7,644 nucleotides of DNA from an uncultured Propionibacteriaceae bacterium (GCA_936941515.1 CAKZJI010000083.1:1-7644), one strand, 5' to 3'. Shown: positions 1 to 7,238, numbered from the stretch's first letter. Numbers and translations are program-made. The notes: a model not told the origin generated them from the sequence alone.

Positions 1-1016
1 TTCTGCCGCAAAGCCTCAGGGATCAGGTCTGCGACACTCCACTCGCCGACCCGGCGGCCGCCCTGCTCCTCCCCGAGCCCAATCTTGGCCTGCAGCGCCA
101 GCATGTTGCGGCGATTCGGCTGCAGGTGGGTGAGGAGCTCATAGTCGGTCTCCAGCGTGCCGAACCGCTCCGTCAGGGGGATCTCGGTGATCAGGGCTCT
201 CAGCAGAGTTGTCTTGCCTGCGCCCTGATCCCCGGAGATCACGATCGACTTGCGTCCCGCGACGGCCTGAGCCAGGAGCCGTGCCAATGGCAGTGGCAGC
301 ATTCCGCCATCGCTCAGCTCCTTCAGCGTCACCGCTGTCAAGGTGTGCTGGCGGATGATCACCGACGGTCGGTGACTCAGGCCGAAGCCGATGGCGTGAA
401 GTCGGAACCTGCTACCCAGCGCCAGTGTCATGGTGGGGTGGGCGTCGTCGAAGGGTCTGGGAGGCGTTGCGGTCTCGCCCAGGAAGCGCACCGCCTCGAT
501 TAGCTCCTCATCGGAGTCCGCGACAGGGGGATGGGGCTCTCGTCTCCCGTCTCCATATTGGATCATGACGCAGTCCCAGCCGGTGATCTCGATGTTCTCC
601 GCCTCCGGGATGCTCAGCACGGGCGACAGCCGGCCGTAGCCGAAGATGGCGTTGGCGACGGCCTCCGCGTACCGGCTCTCCGCCTCCCCGGACCACAGGG
701 CTTCTCCCTCGCTGCTGAGCTTTTCAGCGTGGGATCGGACCACTGAGCGGATGATCGCTCTGCCCTGAAGCTTTCGGTCGTCCTCCGGCATCGTGGTGCC
801 GTGGGTGGTGAGCCACTGCTCTGCCACCTGTCCGATCTGCTCCGCCGCCTTTCTGCGCAACGCGACGACGAGCCTCCAGTCGACCTCAAGGCTGGCCGGC
901 GCCGTCCACTCCTCTTCCGTGAACTGCCGTCTCGGCGCCGCCTGGGGATGCCAGTCTGATGTCGCCAGCGCAGCAAATGCGCCTGAGAGGCTCGGTGTCT
1001 GTGCAGCCTCAGTCAT
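1..1016 (-). CDS. CpaF/TadA-family secretion ATPase (partial, C-terminus off the left edge)
   Basis: Hexameric AAA-like ATPase that powers assembly or retraction in Flp/Tad pilus and type II/IV secretion systems at the cytoplasmic membrane. Translating the minus strand from the ATG at 1016 gives 338 uninterrupted codons that reach the window edge. Residues 1-120 are a charged, mostly helical leader. Residues about 121-160 (IFGYGRLSPVL, then NIEITGWDCVMIQYGDGRRE) match the N-terminal domain of CpaF proteins. The Walker A loop is GDQGAGKTT at 262-270 with the catalytic lysine present. ETDYELLTHL at 289-298 is the acidic box usual in the family. Walker B and the His box would be in the missing part. 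The start overlaps the stop of the upstream ATPase gene by 8 bases (ATGACTGA), and a GAAAGGGA ribosome binding site lies 6 bases before it. Family assignment is firm; whether the system makes pili or secretes something cannot be told here. Confidence 0.9.
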   Translation of the reverse strand, partial: MTEAAQTPSLSGAFAALATSDWHPQAAPRRQFTEEEWTAPASLEVDWRLVVALRRKAAEQIGQVAEQWLTTHGTTMPEDDRKLQGRAIIRSVVRSHAEKLSSEGEALWSGEAESRYAEAVANAIFGYGRLSPVLSIPEAENIEITGWDCVMIQYGDGRREPHPPVADSDEELIEAVRFLGETATPPRPFDDAHPTMTLALGSRFRLHAIGFGLSHRPSVIIRQHTLTAVTLKELSDGGMLPLPLARLLAQAVAGRKSIVISGDQGAGKTTLLRALITEIPLTERFGTLETDYELLTHLQPNRRNMLALQAKIGLGEEQGGRRVGEWSVADLIPEALRQ

Positions 1017-1815
1017 GGAAGATCCCTTTCAAGAGCTCCTGCCGTGTCCCCCTGTCCTGTCCGATCAGGTCGGCCAGGTGCTGCGCGGCCACTTTGTAGG
1101 CGGCTACCAGGGCAGAGCTGCCAAACCTTCTCGGCTCCGGGTCCCCGTGGCTCAGGACAGCTGCCTCGTGCGGAGCCCAGGGCAGCTTTGCCCAGCACCG
1201 TAGGCCGAATTGGGTGACGATCTCCCGGGCTGCGTACGGCCGGTTCGGACCGACCAGCAGCAGGCCGAGGGGCTTGTCCACCGGCAACGTGCTGAGCTGC
1301 TCCGTCAGCACCGGCAGATACAGCCGGGAGGCTGCCAGCGACTTCAGGTCGCTGCGCAGCACGAACCCGATCAGGTCGGCGGCTTCCAGCAGAGCTGATG
1401 GCAGGCCCTCATGCCCTGAGCGTCCGGCGTCCACGATCACGTCGATGTCCTGGGCCTCCAATCCCGTGAAGGCGTCGGCCAGCTCCGGCCAGATGTGGTC
1501 GAACAGCCTGACCGCGCCGGGCTGGGCGAAACCCGGCAGAAACCTTCGCGGAAACTCTGTGTCCTGATTCAACGTGACAGTCTGAGACAACAGGTCCGGG
1601 GCGATCTCCCGGGTCTCCCTGTGGAGCCTGGCCAGACTTGCCAGGCCCCGTCCTCCGAGGTCCAGACCACGAAGGTATCCGGCGGGGACTGCCTGAGCCG
1701 GATCCCTGTCGCAGTCAGCCAGCAGCGCCTGCCTCGGCCAGTGCAGCGTCAGGCCCAGGGCCGTCGTGGTCATGCCCGGTGCGCCTGGTCCGCCGACGAT
1801 GACGAGGATGGCCAT
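1009..1815 (-). CDS. MinD/ParA-like ATPase of a Tad locus (CpaE/TadZ-like) with degenerate P-loop
   Basis: 268 residues. Proteins of this type sit next to CpaF ATPases and are thought to place the secretion machine in the cell. The N-terminus carries GGPGAPGMTTTALGL (8-22), which aligns with the deviant Walker A of the MinD/ParA family (KGGxGKTT), but both lysines are absent: there is no signature lysine before the glycines, and the P-loop lysine position is Met15. LLADCDRDPAQA (31-42) is a good match to the Walker A' aspartate motif, and DIDVIVDAGR (123-132) fits Walker B. The rest is an alpha/beta fold without membrane segments. The start ATG shares one base with the stop of the SAF gene (TGATG), which implies translational coupling. 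Loss of the lysine suggests weak or absent ATP hydrolysis, although nucleotide binding may persist; this is inference. I recall similar lysine-less loops in other actinobacterial Tad loci but could not check. Confidence 0.8.
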   Translation of the reverse strand: MAILVIVGGPGAPGMTTTALGLTLHWPRQALLADCDRDPAQAVPAGYLRGLDLGGRGLASLARLHRETREIAPDLLSQTVTLNQDTEFPRRFLPGFAQPGAVRLFDHIWPELADAFTGLEAQDIDVIVDAGRSGHEGLPSALLEAADLIGFVLRSDLKSLAASRLYLPVLTEQLSTLPVDKPLGLLLVGPNRPYAAREIVTQFGLRCWAKLPWAPHEAAVLSHGDPEPRRFGSSALVAAYKVAAQHLADLIGQDRGTRQELLKGIFHD

Positions 1816-2435
1816 CAGGGGCCGCCCAAGGCGATGAGGGCCAGCTGATCCTGAGCCGCATGGGAGGCCGCACCCGCTGCTTCCCTCTCCGCGACCAGCA
1901 CATCAAGGACCCAGGTGTAGCCGTCATCCAACCGGACCGGGGCGGTGACCAACGTGGCCTCTATGACGATGGGGGTCTCTGTCAGCGTGATGAGTCGCAC
2001 CTGCTGCCCCGGTGTGAGGTTGCTCGCGGGCAGTCTGCCCGGTCCGAGTTTCAGACCCACCAGTGACTTTCCGGGTGTGATCGGTGGATGACCCACATGG
2101 TGGGCGTGGGGGAAGCTTCCCGCGGGCAGATCGACGAGGGTGCGCTGACCCACCAGCGTTCCCAGCTCCTGGGGTGGGATGCCGTTGTCGTAGTCTGCGG
2201 GAACCTCGACCACCGTCAGATCCTCACGTCGGAGCTCGGCTCCCCGGCCAACGTCATGGGTTGTGGCGACGGCCTGCCTGTGATGTGAGGCTGAGGCATA
2301 CAGCGCCCCGGCTCCCAGGGCGCCCAGTACCACGAGCAGAACCCCGGCTGCCATCAGCCTGGGGTTCCGTCGGGCACGGAGCTGCACTGCATCGGGTCTG
2401 GAGTCAGGAGTTTCGGTCACGTCGTCGTATCCCAT
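1815..2435 (-). CDS. SAF-domain membrane protein, CpaB/RcpC-like
   Basis: 206 residues, first gene of the leftward Tad-like operon. An N-terminal cytoplasmic stretch with a basic run (QLRARRNPR, 19-26) is followed by one hydrophobic segment at about 28-48, so the rest should lie outside the membrane. Residues about 55-118 look like a SAF domain: VATTHDVGRGAELRREDL followed by VEVPADY and LVGQRTLVDLPAG, the layout seen in CpaB/RcpC pilus assembly proteins. The remainder (119-206) includes KLGPGRLPASNLTPGQQVRL and a beta-rich end. CpaB/RcpC proteins are usually longer, so this is the short actinobacterial form. Four histidines cluster at 110-116. The start ATG has GGAGA five bases upstream (2441-2445), which supports the start. 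The stop overlaps the next start by one base. The role in a secretion channel or pilus is inferred from the family and the neighbours. Confidence 0.78.
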   Translation of the reverse strand: MGYDDVTETPDSRPDAVQLRARRNPRLMAAGVLLVVLGALGAGALYASASHHRQAVATTHDVGRGAELRREDLTVVEVPADYDNGIPPQELGTLVGQRTLVDLPAGSFPHAHHVGHPPITPGKSLVGLKLGPGRLPASNLTPGQQVRLITLTETPIVIEATLVTAPVRLDDGYTWVLDVLVAEREAAGAASHAAQDQLALIALGGP

Positions 2436-2717
2436 CCGTTTCTCCGAACTCTACTCAGCCTGTTGGCAGGGCGTTCCAGAGTTTCCGCGGGAATGTTATT
2501 TTTCCGTAACTTTTGGGGCGGGATGCCTGTCTTTCGACGGTTGGGCTCGGATGCGACCGGCATGCGGTGTAGGAGCCGGACTGTCGTGTGGGATCAGTCG
2601 GATTCCCTATTTCCTTCGCAACGGTATTCCGCTCAGGTGACTTGCACACTAGGCTTCGGATAACGGGCGAGCCGCACGTTCCCGGCCGCGGGTCCCCACC
2701 GGAAAGGAAGTGCCGTT
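2436..2717. promoter_or_regulatory. Divergent intergenic region between Tad-like and PTS operons
   Basis: 282 bases without a credible gene, separating the two outward-facing operons, so it must hold both promoters. The patch at about 2488-2516 is clearly AT-richer than its surroundings and contains GTTA-N8-TAAC (2495-2510). On the minus strand it includes TAACAT (2498-2493), which fits the actinobacterial -10 pattern TAnnnT for the leftward operon, but no good -35 lies at the right distance. On the plus strand TAGGCT (2650-2655) fits TAnnnT for the PTS operon, about 60 bases before its start codon, again with a poor -35 (TTCCGC, 2627-2632). GACTG/CAGTC arms flank an 11-base spacer at about 2579-2599. 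I found no ribonucleic antiterminator or riboswitch motif. Promoter positions are guesses; that the region is regulatory follows from gene orientation. Confidence 0.5.
2704..2710 (+). promoter_or_regulatory. Ribosome binding site of the PTS fusion gene
   Basis: AAGGAAG lies 7 bases before the GTG at 2718 and fixes that GTG as the start. No comparable site precedes the later in-frame GTG and ATG codons, and starting at those would remove part of the IIA domain's first strand. Confidence 0.7.
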
Positions 2718-5300
2718 GTGAGTGCAGAGTCGACCACACAGGTTAGCCTCCGGGCGCCGCTGACAGGGGTCATGGTCCCCATTGATGACGTGCCCGACCC
2801 CGTCTTCGCAAGGCGGATGGTGGGTGATGGATTCTCCATCGACCCCCTGGAGGGGCGCCTGACATCACCGGTTGCTGGGGAGGTGGTCGACCTGCAGCCC
2901 TCCAGACATGCCATCACCGTGCGCAGCGCCGAAGGGCTGGAGGTGCTCATGCACGTTGGGCTTGACACCGTCCGCCTCGGAGGGGAGGGGTTCCGCGCCC
3001 ATGTGTCTGAGGGGCACAGGGTTGAGGCGGGGGACCTGCTGATCGACTTCGAGCTGGACGAGGTCGGCCGTAAGGCGAAATCGCTGCTGACGCAGGTGGT
3101 GATTACCAACACCGAGCGGGTCGCGTCGATCCGTCCGGTGACCGGTCTGGTCACGGCCGGAATCGACGAGGCCGCTGTGATCGACGTCACAGCCGAGAAG
3201 GAGAGCGGGGGTGGGGGAGGGACCGCCGTCCAGGCCACGTCGGAGGCCATCCTCGTGCCCAACCCGACCGGCCTGCATGCCCGGCCAACCGCCACCCTCG
3301 TCGCCCTGGCCAAGAAATACCATTCGGACATCCAGCTGCGTCGTGGCGACGATGTGGCGAATGCAAAGTCCATCGTCGCCATCATGAGCCTGGCCGTGGC
3401 CTGCGGGGAGAAGGTGGTCGTCACCGCGCACGGGGCGGATGCGGGCGAGGCGGTGGCTGAGATCTCGCAGGGGATCAGGGACGGGCTTGGCGAGGAGGTG
3501 CCGACCCTTCCCAGTGGTGGCGTCATCGGAACTGAGGACACCGCGCCGATGCCCGCCATCAGCGAACCCCCTGTCGAGGCGGCCCCACGCTCCGGTGACC
3601 CGAACCTCCTGCTTGGCGCCTCCGCATCCCCTGGACTCGGCATCGGGCGGGTGGTGCAGCTACGTCACGAGGACATTGCGGTCGATGAGTTCGCCAAGGA
3701 CCGCCACAAGGAGCGCCGCAAGCTGAACTCCGCCATCGACCGGGCGCTGCTGGACCTCTCGGCTCTGCAGAAGCGCATGGCGGACGAGTCCTCTGAGGAC
3801 AAGGCTGCGATCTTCGCCGCCCACCAGGAGATTCTTGAGGATCCGGAGCTGCTGGATCTGGCCGCATCCGCCATCGACAAGGGCAAATCCGCGGCTTTCG
3901 CCTGGCGGGGTGCCTTCAATGCCTTCGCCGACCAACTGGCTGCGCTGAAGAACGAGGTCCTTGCTGGTCGCGCCAGCGACGTGCGTGACGTCGGCCAGCG
4001 TGTCCTGGAGGAGCTGACGGGGCAGCGATCCGAGCGTGCCGAGCTGCCTGAGAACGCCATCCTGATTGCGGAGGACCTGACCCCATCGGACACCGCCCAA
4101 CTCGACCGGAGCAGGGTGGTGGGATTCGCGACTACCGGGGGAGGGGCCTCATCGCATGTGGCAATTATCGCCCGCTCGCTCGACATCCCGGCTGTTGCCG
4201 GCGTCGAGGCCCGGGCGTTGGAGATCCCCGACGACACCCTCGTGGTGCTCGATGGCTCCAAGGGCACGCTGCGCATGGGAATGACTGATGATGAGGTCGA
4301 CCGGCTGCGTGAACGCCAGGCTCGTCTCGCGGAGCGCAAGGCGGTGGAGGAGGCGGCCAAGGACGAGCCGGCCGTCACCGTCGACGGGCACCGGGTGGCG
4401 GTGGTCGCCAACATCGGTGGCGTTGAGGATGCTGTCGCAGGCGTGGCCAAGGGAGGCGAGGGCGTCGGCCTGCTCCGCAGTGAGTTTGTGTTCATGGGCC
4501 GTGCCACGGCGCCGACTGAGGAGGAGCAAACCCAGGTTTACCGCGATTGCGCTCAGGCCCTGCGTCCTGGAGAGCCGCTGGTGATCCGCACCCTCGATGT
4601 GGGTGGTGACAAGCCCCTGGCCTATCTGCCGATCCCCGCGGAGGAGAACCCGTTCCTGGGGATCAGGGGAGTCAGGGTTGGGTTGGAGCAGCCCGAGGTG
4701 CTGCGCGCCCAGATCCGCGCCATCCTTGCCTCCGCGGATGCGGGGGCCAGGCTGCATGTGATGTTCCCCATGATCGCCACCATTGAGGATTGGCGACGCA
4801 CCAAGGCCATCTTCGACGAGGAACGCGCGAAGGCCGCCCCGCTGGGGCCGGTGAGCGTCGGGATCATGATGGAGGTTCCGTCGGTGGCGGTGATGGCCAG
4901 GCAGTTCGCGGCTGAGGACGGTTGCGACTTCTTCAGCGTCGGCACCAACGACCTGACCAGCTACACGCTCGCGATGGACCGCGGGCATCCGAAGCTGGCC
5001 AGCCAGGTTGACCCCTGCAACCCCGCAGTCCTGTCCCTGATCGGAGGCGCCGCGCAGGCGCTCCATGACCGTGGCAAGTGGTTGGGTGTGTGCGGTGGAG
5101 TCGCCTCTGATCCGCAGGCGGTCCCGATCCTCGTTGGTCTCGGGGTGGACGAGCTGAGCTGCTCCATCCCAGCCATCCCCGCAGTGAAGGCCATGGTCCG
5201 GGCCTACTCGCTGCAACGGTGCAAGGAGCTGGCCGCTCAGGCCGTCGCCTGCGCCACCCCCGCTGAAGTACGTGCGCTCGTCCCGGTGGACGAGGTGTGA
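2718..5300 (+). CDS. IIA(Glc)-HPr-Enzyme I fusion, multiphosphoryl transfer protein (PEP-protein phosphotransferase)
   Basis: 860 residues, cytoplasmic, combining the soluble steps of the PTS. Residues about 11-155 are a glucose-family IIA domain: APLTGVMVPIDDVPDPVFA at the start, the two active-site histidines His64 (SRHAI) and His79 (LMHVGLDTV). A glycine-rich linker (164-168) leads to HPr at about 175-260, with phospho-accepting His187 in GLHARP and Ser218 in NAKSIV, spaced 31 residues as His15 and Ser46 are in HPr. A Pro/Ala-rich linker (about 262-295) leads to Enzyme I: His480 in GGGASSHVAIIAR, then the PEP-binding barrel with RTLDVGGDKP (624-633), MMEVPS (717-722), GTNDLTSY (742-749) and the catalytic cysteine Cys792 in GVCGG. 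All key residues are present, so it should be active. The order IIA-HPr-EI resembles the NagF-type fusions known from proteobacteria. The IIBC permease gene starts 10 bases after this stop, and this protein is its evident phosphate donor. The gene starts with GTG. Confidence 0.93.
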   Translation: MSAESTTQVSLRAPLTGVMVPIDDVPDPVFARRMVGDGFSIDPLEGRLTSPVAGEVVDLQPSRHAITVRSAEGLEVLMHVGLDTVRLGGEGFRAHVSEGHRVEAGDLLIDFELDEVGRKAKSLLTQVVITNTERVASIRPVTGLVTAGIDEAAVIDVTAEKESGGGGGTAVQATSEAILVPNPTGLHARPTATLVALAKKYHSDIQLRRGDDVANAKSIVAIMSLAVACGEKVVVTAHGADAGEAVAEISQGIRDGLGEEVPTLPSGGVIGTEDTAPMPAISEPPVEAAPRSGDPNLLLGASASPGLGIGRVVQLRHEDIAVDEFAKDRHKERRKLNSAIDRALLDLSALQKRMADESSEDKAAIFAAHQEILEDPELLDLAASAIDKGKSAAFAWRGAFNAFADQLAALKNEVLAGRASDVRDVGQRVLEELTGQRSERAELPENAILIAEDLTPSDTAQLDRSRVVGFATTGGGASSHVAIIARSLDIPAVAGVEARALEIPDDTLVVLDGSKGTLRMGMTDDEVDRLRERQARLAERKAVEEAAKDEPAVTVDGHRVAVVANIGGVEDAVAGVAKGGEGVGLLRSEFVFMGRATAPTEEEQTQVYRDCAQALRPGEPLVIRTLDVGGDKPLAYLPIPAEENPFLGIRGVRVGLEQPEVLRAQIRAILASADAGARLHVMFPMIATIEDWRRTKAIFDEERAKAAPLGPVSVGIMMEVPSVAVMARQFAAEDGCDFFSVGTNDLTSYTLAMDRGHPKLASQVDPCNPAVLSLIGGAAQALHDRGKWLGVCGGVASDPQAVPILVGLGVDELSCSIPAIPAVKAMVRAYSLQRCKELAAQAVACATPAEVRALVPVDEV

Positions 5301-5305
5301 GGAGA
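5301..5305 (+). promoter_or_regulatory. Ribosome binding site of the IIBC gene
   Basis: GGAGA directly follows the stop codon of the fusion gene and is 5 bases before the ATG at 5311. It decides the start: an open frame extends upstream to an ATG at 5272 inside the fusion gene, but those 13 extra residues have no such site and do not belong to the IIB domain. Confidence 0.7.
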
Positions 5306-5310
5306 ACGTC

Positions 5311-7113
5311 ATGTCCACTGCACAAGAAATCGTCAAGGCCGTCGGTGGCCCCGGCAACATCCGCTCGCTCACCCACTGCGCCACCCGGCTTCGGTTCGAG
5401 TTGAATGACGCCTCGGGCATCGATCAAGATGCGGTTGAGTCCATTCAGGGGGTCATGGGGGCGGTGCCGCAGTCTGGCGACCGGTACCAGATCATCATCG
5501 GCGGCGCCGTGGCCAGCGTCTACAACGACATCAACCAGCTGCCCGAGATGGCGAACGTCGGTCAGTTGAGCGACGCCGAGGTCAAGGCCGCCGCACGTGC
5601 CAAGGCCCGCGGCAAGTTCGCTTGGTTGGACAGCTTCTTCGAATACCTGTCCGACAGCTTCCGGCCATTGCTGGGTGTGCTGCTCGGTGCCTCGCTGATC
5701 GTCGCCTCCCTCGCGGTGTTGGAGGCATTCCACGTCATCGACACCCACGCCGAGGTCAAGCCGGCGACCTTGGTCTTCGTCGAGGCGATGTACAAGTCGG
5801 TGTTCTACTTCCTGCCGATCATGGTTGCCTACAACGCCGCCAAGAAGCTTGAGGTCGACGGTTGGCTTGGGGCCACCATCATGGGCGCGGTCATGACGCC
5901 CCAGTTCATCTCCCTGGGGGCAAAGAGGTACGTGGAGTCCCCCGAGGGGTCTGGCTCCTATCAGCAGGTGCAGGGATTCCTTGACACTGTCTGCACAATG
6001 AACGAGCAGCTGCAGCAGGAAACGTGCGTCGCCCAGGTCTTCGGGTTGCCGATGCAGCTCAACGACTACGGGGGTCAGGTCTTCGTTCCGCTGATGATGG
6101 TGGCGTTGCTGGCGCTGCTGTACAAGGGTGTGAAGAAGATCATCCCCGAAAACGTCCAGATGGTTTTCGTCCCCTTCATCTGCATGCTCATCATGATCCC
6201 CTTCACGGCCTTCCTGCTCGGCCCCATCGGGGTGTGGATCGGCACCGGTCTGGGTGCGGGGCTGACCTGGCTCAACACCACAGCCCCGCTGATCTTCGCC
6301 ATCGTCATCCCGCTGGCCTACCCCTTCCTGGTGCCGCTGGGCCTTCATTGGCCGTTGAACGCCCTCATGCTCGTCAACGTCGACAACGGCTCCGATTTCA
6401 TCCAGGGTCCGATGGGCGCATGGAACTTCGCCTGCTTCGGTGCCACGGCCGCTGTGCTGTTGATCGCATGGAGGGACAAGGAAGTGGAGATGCGTCAGAC
6501 GGCAACGGGTGCCCTCGCGGCTGGCCTGTTTGGCGGGATCTCCGAACCCAGCCTCTATGGTATCCATCTCCGTTACAAGCGGATCTATCCGCGCATGCTG
6601 GTCGGCTGTCTTGTGGGTGGTCTGATCGTCGGCTTGGGCGGCGGGGTGCTCACGGAGATCTTCGCGTTCACCTCATTGCTGACCATCGGCGTCTTCAACC
6701 CGGTGTGGCTGTACGCGATAGCCATTGCCGCGGCCTTCTTCACGTCTCTGGTGCTCGTCTACATCTCCGACTACCGGACACCAGAGCAGCGGGAGCAGGC
6801 CAGGGCCAAGCGGATGGTTGATGAGCCCGAGCCGCGTGTGATCGTCGTCAGCGACACTGAGACAAACCAGGCGAAGCAGTGGGTGGCGGCCCTCGGCGGT
6901 GAGGAGAACGTGCGCTCCGTTGAGCCCATAGCCGAGACCCGGGTCCGGGTTGAGGTGGCTGACGACGCGAAGGTCGATACCGAGGGCCTGCGACGCGCTG
7001 GGCTCACGGCAGCCGTCAAGGTCGGTGACGGCACATGGCATCTGGTGGCTGGACTTGAGGCTGCGCAGTATGCGGAGGGGATGCGGCGGCGGCTGGCAGC
7101 CACTGCCCATTGA
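5311..7113 (+). CDS. PTS permease EIIBC, beta-glucoside/sucrose/trehalose type, with a second degenerate IIB domain
   Basis: 600 residues, inner-membrane sugar transporter and kinase. IIB at about 1-78 has the phospho-cysteine Cys23 in LTHCATRLRFEL, and GDRYQIIIGG (56-65). IIC at about 105-485 has many hydrophobic segments. It contains FRPLLGVLLGASLI, YFLPIMVAYNAAKK, VFGLPMQLNDYGGQVFVP and the signature GISEPSLYGIHLRYKR (409-424), which put it in the beta-glucoside/sucrose/trehalose branch of the glucose superfamily rather than with the GlcNAc or glucose permeases. No IIA is fused; the upstream fusion protein supplies it, separated by only 10 bases. Residues about 520-595 look like a repeat of IIB without the cysteine (see findings). 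A loop at about 204-240 holds a Cys pair, 228 and 239. The substrate is undetermined because no glycosidase, phosphorylase or regulator gene is next to it. The stop is followed by a terminator hairpin. Confidence 0.9.
   Translation: MSTAQEIVKAVGGPGNIRSLTHCATRLRFELNDASGIDQDAVESIQGVMGAVPQSGDRYQIIIGGAVASVYNDINQLPEMANVGQLSDAEVKAAARAKARGKFAWLDSFFEYLSDSFRPLLGVLLGASLIVASLAVLEAFHVIDTHAEVKPATLVFVEAMYKSVFYFLPIMVAYNAAKKLEVDGWLGATIMGAVMTPQFISLGAKRYVESPEGSGSYQQVQGFLDTVCTMNEQLQQETCVAQVFGLPMQLNDYGGQVFVPLMMVALLALLYKGVKKIIPENVQMVFVPFICMLIMIPFTAFLLGPIGVWIGTGLGAGLTWLNTTAPLIFAIVIPLAYPFLVPLGLHWPLNALMLVNVDNGSDFIQGPMGAWNFACFGATAAVLLIAWRDKEVEMRQTATGALAAGLFGGISEPSLYGIHLRYKRIYPRMLVGCLVGGLIVGLGGGVLTEIFAFTSLLTIGVFNPVWLYAIAIAAAFFTSLVLVYISDYRTPEQREQARAKRMVDEPEPRVIVVSDTETNQAKQWVAALGGEENVRSVEPIAETRVRVEVADDAKVDTEGLRRAGLTAAVKVGDGTWHLVAGLEAAQYAEGMRRRLAATAH
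6868..7095 (+). other. Degenerate second IIB-like domain inside the EIIBC gene
   Basis: Codes for residues about 520-595 of the permease. It mirrors the N-terminal IIB: AALGGEENVRSV matches KAVGGPGNIRSL, AETRVRVEV matches CATRLRFEL, and VGDGTWHLVAGLEAAQYAEGM matches the SGDRYQIIIGGAVASVYNDI segment. The position of Cys23 is taken by Ile540 or Ala541, depending on where a one-residue gap is placed. With no cysteine it cannot carry phosphate the usual way. It is joined to IIC by a charged linker (about 489-515). The similarity was judged by eye. Confidence 0.6.
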
Positions 7114-7125
7114 CGTGATCTGCCG

Positions 7126-7163
7126 GCATGTGGTCTCCCGGGACATCCTGGGAGGCCACATGC
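7126..7163 (+). terminator. Stem-loop terminator of the PTS operon
   Basis: Thirteen bases after the permease stop, GCATGTGGTCTCCCGG (7126-7141) pairs over 16 positions with CTGGGAGGCCACATGC (7148-7163) across a 6-base loop (gacatc). Two of the pairs are G-U wobbles and there are no mismatches. Only TTT follows, so the U-tract is short, as is common for terminators in high-GC actinobacteria. It should insulate the PTS operon from the downstream secreted-protein gene. Confidence 0.8.
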
Positions 7164-7220
7164 TTTCCGGAGAAGGCCGGATGTCTTGTCTTACCGACTG
7201 CCGGATGTCAGCCGAATGAC

Positions 7221-7238
7221 TATACCCCGGGGGGTTTT
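7221..7238. promoter_or_regulatory. Imperfect palindrome TATACCCC-GG-GGGGTTTT, possible operator
   Basis: The two 8-base arms match at 7 of 8 positions around a GG centre. The pattern (ATACCCC facing GGGGTAT) resembles operators of CsoR-type copper or sulfide repressors. It touches the candidate -35 at 7237, a sensible place for a repressor. No metal-related gene is visible, so the resemblance may be chance. Confidence 0.3.

Noticed and set aside
126..1203. Plus-strand open frames opposite the CpaF and MinD-like genes
   Set aside because: The minus-strand readings carry Walker motifs and coupled starts; the plus-strand ones show nothing recognisable.
2436..2717. LicT/BglG-type antiterminator target or other riboswitch ahead of the PTS operon
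   Set aside because: Expected for a beta-glucoside-type PTS in Firmicutes, but no matching RNA motif or overlapping terminator is visible and no antiterminator gene is adjacent.
2633..3643. Open frame of 336 codons on the minus strand over the start of the fusion gene
   Set aside because: Ser/Pro/Thr/Arg-rich low-complexity translation antisense to IIA and HPr; no motif and no ribosome binding site.
5272..5310. Upstream ATG at 5272 as the start of the IIBC gene
   Set aside because: It lies within the end of the fusion gene, has no ribosome binding site, and adds residues outside the IIB domain. ATG 5311 with GGAGA is better.
4149..6567. Two long open frames on the minus strand (4149-5420 and 4933-6567) opposite the PTS genes
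   Set aside because: They are antisense to clearly functional genes, have no family motif, are loaded with His, Arg, Gln and Gly as expected from reading GC-rich codons backwards, and overlap each other.
7176..7209. Two copies of GCCGGATGTC as a regulatory or mobile-element repeat
   Set aside because: Only two 10-base copies in GC-rich DNA; too little to claim function.
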